Positions 21,926 to 34,290 are shown, counted from the first letter of the stretch. The stretch: 64,000 nt of DNA from Platycnemis pennipes (GCA_933228895.1 OW121848.1:159356688-159420687); one strand, 5' to 3'. Numbers and translations: made by a program. The notes: generated by a model from the letters alone, not told the origin.

Positions 21926-22833
21926 TTAAGGCCGTTGTAAGAATTTGTTTAATTCGCATCGTGTACGAGGTCTTTGCACAATTTCTTGCACAAGAAATTA
22001 TAACATGCTCTAAATAATTGGACGTCAAACTAGCAAAGATCCACTCCGTAGCTTCTGCGCATGACAAATAACGGTAGTGATGCGTGCGTATAGTATTCGT
22101 GAGGTTGTTTGTCTGTGTTTGCGATCACTTTCATTCCTATAAGTGTGGCAAAATTTTCCTGTGCATATCATGTTATTCCTTGTTGCTTCCATATTGTTCT
22201 ACTCGTCGATGAGGTGGAAGAGGTTTATTTCTCAAAAGATGTTTGGGACGCACTGATAAACGTTAAACCTCATCAAATAAATTAGGGAGACGTTATTATT
22301 AACCAAATAAGGAGTATAAGCAACGAGCAAAAAATTGTATTCATGGGATAAATAATGTTTTATAAGCCGATAAAAGATTTCAAGTAACCAATCTTATAAT
22401 TTAAATTTATTATTGCTAGAATTAATGGTATTAAATTATTGTAACACAATTGCTGTGGCAGTTTTCTTCAAAATACTATCGAGGTCATCGCTAAAATACA
22501 CATTTGTACAAAGGACACACAAGAATACTAGAAAAAATTGCTGTCCTTATCGAGCAGTGAAACGATTTATTAATATCGTTAATAAATCGTTTCACTTCGA
22601 AAACTTACAATGCATTTTGTGAAGTGCATTCAGAGCGTTGGTGGATATTGCAATTCAGCTGTCCCACAAAAAACGATACCTGCGCATATAATTGGCGCAC
22701 AATTTGCATGAAAATCTATGACCTTGTACGACCGTCAGCCAACTTCTTGTACAATTCATTGGTCAAATCTGGCCGTTCAATTTATGTTACAAGATATTGT
22801 TCAAGAAATTTCACCATGCACAACGGCCTTTAA
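21926..22833. mobile_element. Non-autonomous DNA-transposon-like element (~0.9 kb)
   Basis: The left end TTAAGGCCGTTGTAAG (21926 on) is inverted at the right end, ...GCACAACGGCCTTTAA to 22833. Subterminal ACAATTTCTTG..CAAG repeats occur near 21979-21999 and 22744-22815. The same terminal and subterminal words mark the 239-bp element at 26078. No transposase frame remains. A perfect hairpin lies inside at 22557-22595. The extent and the TTAA-like target duplication are tentative. Confidence 0.45.
22557..22595. repeat. Perfect 17-bp hairpin
   Basis: GTGAAACGATTTATTAA (22557-22573) is exactly complementary to 22579-22595 across the 5-base loop TATCG. Perfect symmetry in otherwise decayed sequence suggests a recent event or an inversion-prone site. 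Confidence 0.9.
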
Positions 22834-25560
22834 ACAATTTCTGAAAGTGATTCGACAGTCTCGTTTGATTGGGACCATAATTTATTAAGTTATTTCTAGT
22901 CATTTGTTTGCACTCATTCACTATAGGTCTCTAAGTTAGCCGAGTGGTGGTAGTTTGGATTTCTAATTGATATAGCCTGGCATGTTGAGATCCTTGAGAT
23001 CAAAGCACTGAATTGGCGGAAATCCAAGTTTTCCCAATTTCCTTCCCTTCGCAATGTTTGCACTCGCGGACTTCCTCCATTTCAAATTTCTGCGTCTCGC
23101 TTATTTTCAGTCAGAAACTGTAATTTATTTTGAGCGGCGAAAAGTCGTGCATCCATCAAATTAACTCATGCCCATCCCAAACACGATCGTTACCATAAGC
23201 TAATTGTTTCCTTATTATAGCCCTCGCGATTAACATCGAGATACCCCCCACCGAAGGAAATGATCTGGTTCAGCTAATTCAAAGGCACACTCGTTTAATT
23301 TGCCATTTTCGCGTAATTAGTGTGGTAAAAACGATTTAAACCAGTCAATTTTTAATACTTAATGAGAATTCAGTAGAGGGCTATGGTGGAAATCTGTTAT
23401 GTGTATGATCTTGTAAAAAAATTTAGGCGTTCATCTTTAGTCCGTTTTAAATGAAATAACATTCAGAAGTTTAAGTAAATTAACTTTCGGCAAAAAAATG
23501 TTTACTCAACATTAATGCCCGAGGCAGGCAAGATTAGGCTTCATAGGGTGAAGTATCAGTCTATGAACACCTGAAAGCCATTTACATCGTTAAACTACAT
23601 ATAAATTTTTATTGCCACATTTTTTAACCTTCGGTCCCTTATTTGATTACAGCGTTTGCCATATTTATTTTATCTATGCAAACGTTCGCTTCATGGACCG
23701 CCTCTGAGGTACTTTAGAGCGTTTATTCTCGCTCTATCCACGGTTATAAATAATGTGTGTGATGGACAGCTTTGAAGCCAACTTTTTGAATGCCAACCCC
23801 ATTGCAAACTATTTTTACCATTTCATTTCAAGACTGATGGAAAATCTAATAGATTATTTACAATCAAAATCGCTAAACCTTTATAGTTGTTATCAAGCAA
23901 TTATTTTGTCCCACTGGATTCCTCTCTTTTGTCTTTTGTACAAGATGAAGCACTTGTCGCTGCACATCCCCTAGAATATGTTACATATTATTTTCTGCAA
24001 GGGAATAAATAATATGACTAATATATACCTATATATCCTTATTGTCTCCCTTTGTATTTTTTACTTGATGGTCCATATTTTCAAACGCTTCTCGTAAATC
24101 TATCGCCTTCTGAGAATGAATCATTCGAGCCAAGTGTTTGTACATGAACGCGCTAAATATTCCTTTAGTACAACATTTCAAAAAACTATATCAATTCCAG
24201 TGTTTCATAGGAATCGTCCTTCGATGACTAAGTTACAATAAAAATTTCATCATACACCCCTTTCAAGAAGAGCCAGGCAAGAAGCCTTTACCTGTTATAT
24301 TTTATAATTAATCTTGATTATTGTTTATTTTCTGATCCTATATGCAACGAAGAGCTGATGTGAAATAATTTTTCATATATTATTGGCATCATTTATTAGC
24401 ATATCATCACGGTGAGACAAATTGCAAATCTACTGTTCACTACATTCACATGAGAGTATTGAGTAAGCTGCCGTCTCTGGGACAATTTTTTTCTGGAACG
24501 GCATGCTGTATACACAACAATACTCGGAAATAAAGCAAAAAATAATTTTTTCTTGAACGGGGCTGTGATTTTGGATTGTACATACATATGTATGTGTGAG
24601 AGCACTTAAACAACTTAATTGGGATGATGTATAATCGTCTGCTTTCGAAATATTAACGCGTCGCAGATGAGAGACCATTTTTGAGAGCCATCGAACAAGC
24701 GCGAATTCTCTGTAAAGGCAGCGCGAAATCTCTGCGCTCTTTTGTCGTCGACGGTCCTCATGGAAACACCTCTGACGACAGCGATCCACGTGATTGCGAG
24801 GAGAAAGTATTTTTTTTAAGTGCAACCGTGAGTACACATGAGTGCCAGGAAGAAAATTGTCGAGTGGAAGGGTGTTTTTATTTTCGACACGGAGATCTCC
24901 ATCCGAAGCGAATCATCGCGACGACGGCGAGCGGCACTCACCCTAATTAATTGGAGCGCTGTTTGAGGGAGGGACGGAGCAGTTGAGCTGCACCCGCGTG
25001 GGAGGAGGTGGCACGCTGCACCATCGCTCCCTGGCGAGGGAACCAACTGCACCCTTTCCCATCAGCATACGCCGCTTTGCAAAGCACCCCATTGTGTTTG
25101 GTCATTTTCTTGTTAACCTGGCTCCATCTTTTCCCCAACTCTTATCACTCCTCCCTCTGTACTCCCCTCCCCATTTGCTGAATTACCCCCCTTCTCCTCC
25201 TTCCCTGCCAAACAACCCTCCCACCGAAGTTTTGGCAGCAAAGATCGCGTCCTTTCGGAAATATTATTCCAAACGCCTTTTCCTTTTTTTTCCCTCCCCA
25301 CCGCATTTGAATCTCGTGTCATTTGCATTTTCTCATTACGCGTCCTTCGTTTATTCTCGACGCCTCCTGCAGCTACAGGCTGCTTCCCCCTGATTACACT
25401 TCTTCTTTGACGACGCCCTTACTGACTCCATTGGCGGGAAACAGTGGCTTCGAAGCAAGAAGGTAATGGAGTCATTTTGAGGAATGTAATGCTCAAAAGA
25501 TGCAGCGCGCTCGAGACCGTTGAATAGTATCCGGAGAAACTAATTGAATAAATATCTATA
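22834..25560. other. Non-coding, possible SINE scrap
   Basis: A weak tRNA-like head, TTAGCCGAGTGGTGGTA (22937-22953), lacks a clear B box. 24573-24600 holds a small ATACATATGTAT palindrome. 25130-25220 is C/T-rich. No exon is recognisable. Confidence 0.5.
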
Positions 25561-25900
25561 GATGATGATGAAGATAAAATGGATCGACCAAGTGACAAAT
25601 GAAGAAGTCCTAAGAAGAGTGGGAGAATAGAGAAATCTGCTGAAAACTATAGAAAGAAGACAGGACAACTTTATCGGCCACATCTTAAGACACGATGGCC
25701 TGATGAAGACAATCGTCGAGGGGAAAGTGAACAGGAAGAAAGGAAAACGCAGGCCTCGTATGAGTTATATAGAACAAGTCGTAAAGGACGTGAAAGAGAG
25801 GAACTACGTTAATATGATGAGGTTGGCCGATAGAAGAATCGAGTGTAGGGCTGCGTCAAATAAATCCTAGGATTGTTGACCCTTGATAATGATGATGATG
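25561..25900 (+). mobile_element. RTE-like LINE 3' fragment, plus strand
   Basis: This encodes the extreme C-terminus of the family (KWIDQVTNEEVLRRVG, HILRHDGLMKTIV, RKKGKRRPRMSYIEQVV, with one stop early on), then CCTAGGATTGTTGACCC and a (GATGAT)n end. The piece is bounded by ATCTATA at 25554-25560 and 25901-25907, a probable 7-bp target-site duplication. It is a 340-bp 5'-truncated insertion. Confidence 0.85.
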
Positions 25901-26077
25901 ATCTATAAATGAAGTATACAAGTATACTTGGTTAATAAGAGTCAGGTTATTCCACCACTCCCTGAATGCCGAAATTCTGACTTATTTTGGGGATACTTTA
26001 ATGCAATTAGAGTTCACGCAATATTGATACTAAAGTGGCCAGAGAAGCAAATGTACTAGAAACAATGTAAAAGACTA

Positions 26078-26316
26078 TAAAGGCCGCTTTACACGATACA
26101 ATTTTTTGTACAATTTCCTGTACAAACGCTTGTAAAAACTGAACGAAATTGTATGTTTGTCTGAATGGAATTAGAACAGGTTCTATTTCCCGTTCAGTCA
26201 TTCAGACAATCGCACAAGCGTTCGTACAATTTGCCGCTTTACACGGTACAATTTCCTCATACAAGAGTTTGTACAAGAAATTGTACAAAAACTTGTATCT
26301 TGTAACGCAGCCTTAA
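26078..26316. mobile_element. MITE-like element, 239 bp
   Basis: The ends TAAAGGCCGCTTTACACGAT (26078 on) and its diverged inverse at 26293-26316 form ~24-bp terminal inverted repeats. The interior repeats ACAATTTC..GTACAA several times on both strands, and GTCTGAATG (26158) is inverted as CATTCAGAC (26200). No coding capacity. It is probably mobilised by a transposase elsewhere; the superfamily is undetermined. Confidence 0.7.
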
Positions 26317-26784
26317 GCGAGGATAAAATTATTATTGTAACAACACCACAAATCCTGCTGATTTAGACATAACTTGGTGTAATATTATGTCGGTCAAAAG
26401 CATAAAAAAGTTCTTTGTAGTGTCCACTAAATTATTGATGTCGTTAAAATAAAAATGGAAAATATGTATATTATTCTTTTACTATCTTCAATATACTAGT
26501 CAATAGCTTGTAAACCTGTATATTAGTAACTGCATGGTTCTCAATCTGAAAATATGCAGATCACACCGTGAACGATAGATAATGTTCCTTGATGAACAGC
26601 ATCCTTACGTGAGACTGCGCGGACAAGAACAAAAGAATTACAGATATATTTTCCATTTCTATTTCAACGACAGCAGTAATTTAGTGGACACTACAAATAT
26701 TTTTGCAATTCTTTTAACCGACATAATATTACATCAACTTATGCAGGATTTGTAGTATTGTGACAATGATTATCTTACGACTTA
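26314..26784. repeat. Long foldback element, ~160-bp arms
   Basis: 26319-26475 and 26625-26784 are inverted copies. Landmarks in the left arm are CTACAAATCCTG-like, TAATATTATGTCGGT, TTGTAGTGTCCACTAAATTA and AAATGGAAAATAT. About 150 bases separate the arms. The left end abuts or overlaps the MITE at 26078-26316, so the two may have inserted one beside the other. No open frame of note. Confidence 0.85.
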
Positions 26785-27245
26785 TAGCTTCTTACATTGT
26801 GTCGATATGGTGGAAACAAGGTGGTGTAAGTCACGGTTGTATATGTCAACATGTCGTTCTCCATTCAGGAATATCCTTATGAGGAAGCAATGTGAATTCT
26901 GAACGGACTTATGAAATTTTATTAGCAATTCATATAAATTACAAAATCTCATTTCAATCATTAACTAAATGAAAAAAATGCAGGTTAGGTATACGAGAAA
27001 TAAGTTTAATACGGGCTTAAAGTCAGAAAATTACCAGACAATATAATTTACTCAATTCAAGAGAGCGAAGAAATTGTCGTTTGCTTGATTCCTATTTATA
27101 GGGAGTAGGTTCCCGGCGACGTAATGACCTTCCCAGTTCAGGTCGATGTTATTTCGGGTAGTGTCCTTCATTGAATAAAACAGAATCCATTAAAACGATT
27201 CCTGCCCTATCATAAATTGTCGCATGTCAATATTGCACACTTTGT
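26785..27245. other. AT-rich non-coding
   Basis: Nothing recognisable. Confidence 0.6.
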
Positions 27246-27308
27246 GATCTTAACCCCCTGCCATACACCCTCGCAGTGGCTTGCAGGGCATCGCATAGAT
27301 GTAGATAA
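27246..27308 (+). mobile_element. CR1/L2-group LINE tail, 63 bp
   Basis: CCCCCTGCCATACACCCTCG, then GGCTTGCAGGG and ATAGATGTAGAT, is the LINE tail in sense orientation. Only the last ~60 bases are present, including the stem-loop. Confidence 0.8.
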
Positions 27309-27383
27309 ATGTATTCATTTTACGCAAAAAGCTTGGATTGAGAAATCCCAGTTCACTAGAGAATTAAATGTTAATTTTTAATT

Positions 27384-28089
27384 CATCATCAAGGGTCAAC
27401 AATCCTAGGATTGGTTTGACGCAGCCCTCCACTCTATTCTTCTATCGGCCAACCTCTTCATATTAACGTAGTTCCTCTCTTTCACGTCCTTTATGACCTG
27501 TTCTATGTAACTCATATGAGGCCTGCCTTTTCCATTCTCCACGTTCACTTTTCCTTCGACGATTGTCTTCATCAGGCCATCGTGTCTTAAGATGTGGCCG
27601 ATTAAGTTGTCCCGTCTTCGTTCTATAGTTTTCAGCAGACTTCTCTTTTCTCCCACTCTTCTCACGGACTGTTTCATTTGTCAATCGGTCGATCCATTTT
27701 ATATTCATTATTCTTTGATAGCACCATATTTCGAATGCTTCCACCCTTTTCTTCTCCGCTGCTGTCATCGTCCATGTCTCACTGCCGTAAAGAAACATTC
27801 TCCAGATATACGTTTTGATGAATTGTTTCCTTACTTCCAAGATTGTATTTCCAGCTGTAAGTAGATTCTTCTTTAGATAGAATGCCCTCTTTGCCTGGGT
27901 TATTCTACTCACTATTTCTTTCTTGCTTCGTCCATCGTTGGTTACTCTGCTTCCCAGGTAACAGAACTCTTTCACCTCTTCCAGTTTCTGTTTTCCTAGT
28001 ATAACGTTGGTTTTGGCCTCTTCTCTCTTGCTGCACACCAATATCTTAGTTTTCTTCCTATTGATCTTCAGCTGATGTATGGCCATTTT
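27384..28089 (-). mobile_element. RTE-like LINE copy B, 3' part
   Basis: The minus-strand frame 28086-27463 encodes the reverse-transcriptase thumb/C-terminal region: KFINRKKTK-like start, EFCYLGSRVTNDGRSKKE, FLYGSETWTMTAAEKKRVEA and WCYQRIMNIKWIDR. A frameshift near 27665 moves the rest (HILRHDGLMKTIVEGKVN, MKRLADRRIEWRAA) to frame 27677-27405. It ends at a short ATC-rich 3' run and is truncated at 28089. Confidence 0.9.
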
Positions 28090-28189
28090 TTTTAGTAATC
28101 ATGTAAATTATATATGTGACAAACTAAGGTGCAGTTTGTTTCAAATGTCAAATTTTAAGTATTCCTTGCTTCATGAACTAAAATAATAA

Positions 28190-28915
28190 TGTATCGTGGC
28201 TTAGCTGAGACTGCAATACGGTATGGTCTGACGGCTTGGGGTATTACAAACTCCACCTTGTTTAAGGAGGTTACTACCTTACAAAATAAAATTATAGCGC
28301 ATTTGATAACCTAGGAGAAATATTTGAGAGAAGTGTATAAAAATCTACGTTTATTACTATTAAGAGAATTATTTAAATATATTTATATATTTATTTATAT
28401 ATTTATATTTACATGTATGTGTTAATCTGTGACAACTTCTTTGAAAGCAATTTAATAAATCATCGTGTGATAAGCACTGAAATGCGTTTTCGACGAATAA
28501 AAAGTTTGTCTGTACCTAAGTATTTTAACCTCCATGGCCAGAGGTCTTTGGCACTTGTAGTCCTTGGGTTGTTAAATGAATTTAATATGGCAATTAATGA
28601 TATTAAGTGTATATCTACACTGAAAAAATCATTAAAAGAGTGGCTGTAAAGATAAATTGTCCAAAAGCTTGAAATAATGTGAAAATTAACAAAAGGTACC
28701 TGCTGACAAGCCGCTCTGGCTTAGCAGGGCCTAAATTGCATTTTATTATTTTTATTGCATTTTTATTGTATTTTTATTGTATATTGAACTTAAGCTCTTT
28801 TGTATTATATTTTATTTTATACTTATTGTATATTTTATTGTATTAAGAAAAAAACTGTTTTAAAATGAATCAACTGCATAATTAATTTTAATAAAATGAA
28901 TAAAATTTAATCGTA
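28190..28915 (+). mobile_element. Another non-LTR LINE, C-terminus and 3' UTR
   Basis: 28190-28310 encodes LAETAIRYGLTAWG followed by a basic stretch, the typical C-terminal segment of CR1/Rex1/Daphne-type reverse transcriptases. 28330-28385 gives REVYKNLRLLLLRELF. 28413-28649 is an open frame ending FNLHGQRSLA...TLKKSLKEWL. Stops separate the pieces, so it is a pseudogene. The 3' UTR has a small GCTGACAAGCC..GGCTTAGCAG stem and then a repeated TTTTATTGTA run to about 28915. It is distinct from the CR1 family of the other copies. Confidence 0.7.
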
Positions 28916-29964
28916 ACAAAATTTACTGAATAAATATACCTCCGTTGCTAGTTAAGCTTTAACGAAGCCATCGTATGCTTGGAGGCGTCCGCAGCACCTC
29001 CTAGTGGCAAGTAGAGGAAAGTGTGTCTCGTCGCACGTATAATTTACCGGCACGCAATAGTTTGCCGTCACGTTTTCGCGCCGTTGAATTTTTTTCACTT
29101 TTAAATTAATGAGGAACAATACTTAACGTCATTTAAAAATCTAACAGGTAAAAATACATGCTCCAGAGGTTTTAAAATTTTGATCAAGATAATAAAGCAA
29201 TAATAAGATACTATCCTATTATATCCACAAAATAATGCTCCGGTTCGGGGAAAATAGCGTAATGCGTGATTGTCCTCCTGAATAAATGTTAGGGCCATGA
29301 TCGATAATTTCACAAATGGGAATCAGAATGTTCAGGTCGGGCGTCAAAAAAACGAGGTCTCCTTGCCAAGCCGGAGACTTCACCCTTTCCTCCCTCGCTC
29401 CCCCGGCAGAGGTCAACTCCCCTTCTCTCACCGCCCATTCGTCCCCATTCCTCTGGGAAAGCGAAGAACCCCCTCTTAATCGCGGGGAAAATATGGGATG
29501 CGAAATGTTTGCTCCTCTTTTGCATATATAGGCGCCTGGGGATGCGGAAGGCTGAATTAGTGAGGTTCCCTTTTTATGAATACGACTGAATCGTTGCCGA
29601 CGCGGGCGGGGGAGGAGGAGAAATGGGTCGACGGACTGAAGGCATTGTCCGAGTGGGCACTCTCGTCGCTTCCCTCCCCTCCTGTCACTCACCCCCCTCA
29701 CTCGCCTTATCATTTTCAGCCGCCAAAACCTCCCTTATCTTATCTCCCAGTTCTTCTTGCTTCACATTCCCTAATGGAGCGCCCTCTCCCGTAAAATTTA
29801 ATTTTACTGCGATATAATCCGAGACGTTTAAGAATCTAAAAAATAAAATGGCAATCTTTCATCTTGTGTCTTTTTTCGAAAAATATTTCCCAGTTCTCAT
29901 GAAAGCACGCGCATTCTTTCCTGCATTAGCAGTGGCGTCACGTGCGTAAAATTTTTGGTTGCAA
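28916..29964. other. Non-coding, no gene recognised
   Basis: A C/T-rich patch lies at about 29385-29420 and another at 29665-29760. The 164-codon minus frame over them is composition-driven. Confidence 0.55.
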
Positions 29965-30324
29965 TCACAGAGATAACTTAGATATTTGATGCAACGGCAG
30001 TCTTAGATATTTGAAGTAACCAAAGGGACTTGTGAAAGCACATTTGAGGGAAGACTCCTCATCTAATTTTACCTGATGGAACCCTTCGTTCAAATCAAAT
30101 GCACTGAAATATTTATTGCCACTCAATTTCTCAGCTATGTCACTCACAGTTGAAACAGTATGATACTGCCTAACAATAACCTTGTTTAAGTCAACAGGGT
30201 CAAGACAAAGACGCAAGCCCCCATTTGGTTTCTTAGTAACAACAAGGTTACTGAGCCACTCTTTACCTGTCAGGCTTTCTATCCTAGAAATTATTTTCTT
30301 TGCCTGAAGCCTCTCCAACTCCAT
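29965..30324 (-). pseudogene. Ty3/gypsy-type reverse transcriptase fragment
   Basis: The minus-strand frame carries the N-terminal fingers and palm of an LTR-retrotransposon reverse transcriptase: LVVTKKPNGGLRLCLDP (residues ~27-43), DLNK, then YFSAFDLNEGFHQVKLDEES (first catalytic Asp in FDL) and FTSPFGYFKYLRLP. The match stops there. The second catalytic YxDD box, protease, integrase and LTRs are all absent. A 13-base direct repeat CTTAGATATTTGA (29977-29989 and 30002-30014) sits exactly where homology ends. It is a dead fragment. Confidence 0.9.
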
Positions 30325-33300
30325 CTTTAAACAAAATATTTTTTTTAAACCGTTGTGTAAGTTTCTTCTCAGTCGATCAGTACGTTAATGGGAGCCCAGA
30401 TAGTCATTGTGTAGTCCATCTGGTAGAATACAATGATAGGCATTCACATATCACATATGAAGTTTAAATTTAAAAACCACTTGCATAACATCGCTATAGA
30501 AAGTGGCGTTAGTGTACATTCGAGCAATCTCAATACTTAAGTAAATACAACACTAAATCTAATTGGAACTGGCCCACTCTTCAGTTGCAGAGCTTTTCAC
30601 CGCCACGAACTACGATATTCTGCTATCTTTGGGATTTGAGAAGAAATATTAGAGAAGGCATTGGAAGAGGGCACCGCGATTGCACTTGAGTTGTGTTCAT
30701 ATTCGCCATTAGGTATTAACAACAGCATTGCCACTAGAAGCACTAGCTATGCCATGCTACGCCCACCTCTTTGGTTCACAACAATTGTGCTCAGCGGGCG
30801 TGATATGCGATTCAGGTGGAGGCAGAAAGTGAATCGACACTCGAAAGGTATTCGTTCTCAAGGTACAGAAATTATGTTTTCATCGCACAATATCGCGTAT
30901 CTTTCAATTGTTTGCGATTACCGGGCAGTCACGTGCTCACGTGATCATTGAGATGGGACGCTACTGCCTATTAGCATTTTTGTCGATGACTCCTTCAGAT
31001 GCGATTCCGTTTTCATTTTCTTAAGAGAAACACTCTCGTTACAAAGAGTCACCATTTCTCAGCTTGCTGAAGCTACAACGATATTGAGAGAGTATCCCAG
31101 AGTAGAATTTCATGTATTAATTTTCATTACTCGACTCTGGAGAATGGATGATCCCAAAAGGCTAAGCATCGAATGATCTTCCATCATCATCTGTAGCACT
31201 AAAATAACTTTATGCCAAAATTCTTCGCACCAGGAGAACGAGAACTTTTGGGGAGTATATAGGACTTGCTTCTTTCCCGGCGAACTAATGCTGTGAATTC
31301 TTTCTTTGGGGAGCTTTGAAATATAATATTCTGCTTCGTCATCATGACCTATTCCTTTGTCAATGATAACTTGTCAGCATATCCCTTAATGACTTAGATA
31401 GCAGAATAATTTACTTCTGACTTCCTGATAAATGATAGTCAACAGCATGTGTGAAGGGTGCCGATAAGAATAAATTGGCAAGTAAAATACGAAAATAAAT
31501 TGCGCATTGGCTCGAATGGAAGTTCATTTCGGGCAGCTTTTCTTACATTTTAATGCGCAGAGTTTGAAAATAGAATGTGATAATTTTAATTGTAGTTCCA
31601 TTGAAGTTGACGCAAGCATTCAATCGTGCATGAGAGGAACTAAGGTGAAGCAAAACCTGTCGACAATAGACACAGGGTTCTCAGCCCAGGGCCACTTGAA
31701 GGTAGCCCCCGACACTTCCCGTTCTACAGTGAATTGACTTGACTTTGATTAATTTATCCTCGGCTACGGTAAGCGACAATTTCCCGCTTCCTCCATTACA
31801 AATGACTTCAGATTTTTACAGAGTTTTCAATCTGTATTACAATTTCTTTTCTTTTTATTTTCTTCGTTTTTACATCGATATATTCATTTCAAAAAAGTTT
31901 AATATCAGCTTTTTCATCAGCTAGTCTTAACAAAACTCTTTTTTCACCGGGCATTATATATCCTTATTTGGTAATCATTGTTCTCAGCACATGGAGAAGG
32001 CTCGTTGGATTTCCTCCTTGCTGCGTTTGAACGTGTTTCTAGTAGCTGATTGCGTGCCTATGCTTTTGAAACAGTTAAAAGAAGATCAGCTTACAACACT
32101 TTGTCACCTGTTATAAACTGTACATAACACAATGTCATGTCAAAATGATCATGGGATTTAAACTGGGTTTGTTATTAGATTTTTACAGAAAAAATAATAG
32201 GAGTGAACAATAAACTATGATTTAAAAGCATGCAAACATTTTCATCCTTGGGAAGTTTACTCAAACTATTGGTCAGGATAAAAGCAACCAAAAATCAAAT
32301 TAAATGTTGTTCGGTGGACATTTATGTGAGCACATGACTAGGCTGTGCTGGAAGGTGGACTAACAAAAAATGGAAGGGAAAAGTTTTCCGTTCCATTACT
32401 CGCTTTTGATAGGTGAAATCCCTTGGTAAGAGTTCTTTTCCATTAAGTTCCCTTTATTTAGACATGAAAGTCTTAATACACTGTGTCAAACTGTTAATTT
32501 TAATGTTTTAAATTCATCCTCATAACAACCTTGCCTGTCGCATATATTCCCATAAAAAATTTTCCATGACCTAGAAATATTTTGTCCAGCACGTCTTTAA
32601 ACAAATTTTTACACTATTAATCGCAATTCGTGTAATTACTTCTGTTTCCTTTTGCTCGCCTCACACTTCGGTATATATGTTGAAATATACAATTTGTCAG
32701 TTACTCTGTCGCCATCGAGCAATTCAAAAGTAACGCTGAGCAGATTCCTTGTGAGGTGCTACAACGCTTAAGGCCTCCTCCTCTATGCTTCTTCGGTTAT
32801 TGCACTTTCTTCCTCAATCTATGAGTACTCATCCAATGACTACAATATGTTTGAATATAAACCGTATTTTTAGATTCTTTTGGCATTTTGAAAAATCAAA
32901 GTTTTGTAAATTACCTCCGTATTAGATAGTAGCATGAGACTTTGAGTAAAATCAAAAGGTAGACAATGTTATAGGTAGTATTTGATTCTGTTTTTATTGC
33001 CCTAAATGTAAAAAGCATCTAAATTTCAACCTGCGGGCATTAAACTTCAATGATTTAACACCTCCCTTTTGAATTGCATCCACTCCAAAAAACACAGTCT
33101 TATTCCTCCGCCATTCCGGTTTCTTTCTAGAGTCAAGATTTACTACGTTTCTACTAATGTGGTAGGAAAACAGCCTCCGAAGATAAAACGCTTCGGTAAT
33201 TGCACTCTTTCGGTTTTCATTTTTTGCGTCATCGAGCTCCTCCGCCTTTACTTTTTGCCGTTCCAAGGAAAGATCAATCTTCCTTAGCGCGTCGAACTTT

Positions 33301-34173
33301 CCGTGAAGAAGATCCGTAAAGCGTTAGAAATTGACGCGAGCAATTTTTCTCCTTTTTTGGAGGAGAAAAATATCGTCATGAAAAGAGATATATCATTCCG
33401 GGGGTACTTTTTAAAACGGAGCTCAATTAAATGAGGAAAGAATACCTCTGCGGGCGATCCTTCTTTTCCCAAGGACAGCTCTCCTCTCAGAGCAGTTGGT
33501 TTCTCAGTCAGTTAGTTAGCCGCCCCCTTTCCCTCCCTAGCAACGCCCTTCCGTTCCCCCGGCAACGTCTCTTCTCTCCATCCCCCTCTTCCTTCCTTCC
33601 TCCCCTTCTTCACATCATTCCCTCCCTCTCTCTCCCTTTCCATCCCTCACCCCCCATACACACACACACACACACACAGTGACCCACCCTCTCCTTTTTC
33701 GCTATTTCCGTCTCTTCTGCGCCCACTCCTTTCATTTCTGTCCTCTTCTTCTCTTCCCCATCTTCCTTCCTTCCCTCTCTGCCCCCACACCTTCGTTCCC
33801 GGCCCTTTCAATGCAGAAGACGACTCTCTCGTCACTTCTGCCCTTGATCTTCCTCTCCTCACCCCCACCTGCCTCTATCACTCTCCCGACCACTGCTGCC
33901 TTTCAGCTATTTCTCTTACATTCCTTCCTTTTCTTTCCTTTTCCGCTGCCTCAGGTAGCGTTCATTTGTTCTGTCGTCTACCTTGATTCGCGCCATCCAT
34001 TTCACCACGTAGGTTTGTTGCAGAATTGACATTTTACTCATTTACGTGGCATAATATGTTTATCAGTCTCATTCCTTAAGAGTCGGCACTTCATTTGTTA
34101 GTCGTACTCTCAACTCTCCCATTCCATAGAGTGCGAACCAGGTTCATCACGCCGAATAGGAAAATTCATTGTT
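30325..34173. other. Non-coding; long C/T-rich block and CA repeat
   Basis: 30325-33420 is AT-rich with no recognised exon. 33520-33955 is C/T-rich on the + strand with a (CA)n run at about 33658-33679. Open frames inside are low complexity. Confidence 0.55.
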
Positions 34174-34290
34174 CATCTACATCTACTTCTACGCAATACC
34201 CTGCCAGCCACCACGAGGGTGTGTGGCAGGGGATGAAGATCACCAAATATTCACTGTTGACATGCAACAAGGCTACTGCATTTAAATATT
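34174..34290 (-). mobile_element. CR1/L2-group LINE tail
   Basis: CATCTACATCTAC, then ACCCTGCCAGCCACCACGAG and GTGTGTGGCAGGGG, matches the tail family. About 115 bases remain. Confidence 0.9.

Noticed and set aside
24570..24600. ATACATATGTAT palindrome as a regulatory site
   Set aside because: It is a short AT palindrome expected by chance in AT-rich DNA with no nearby gene.
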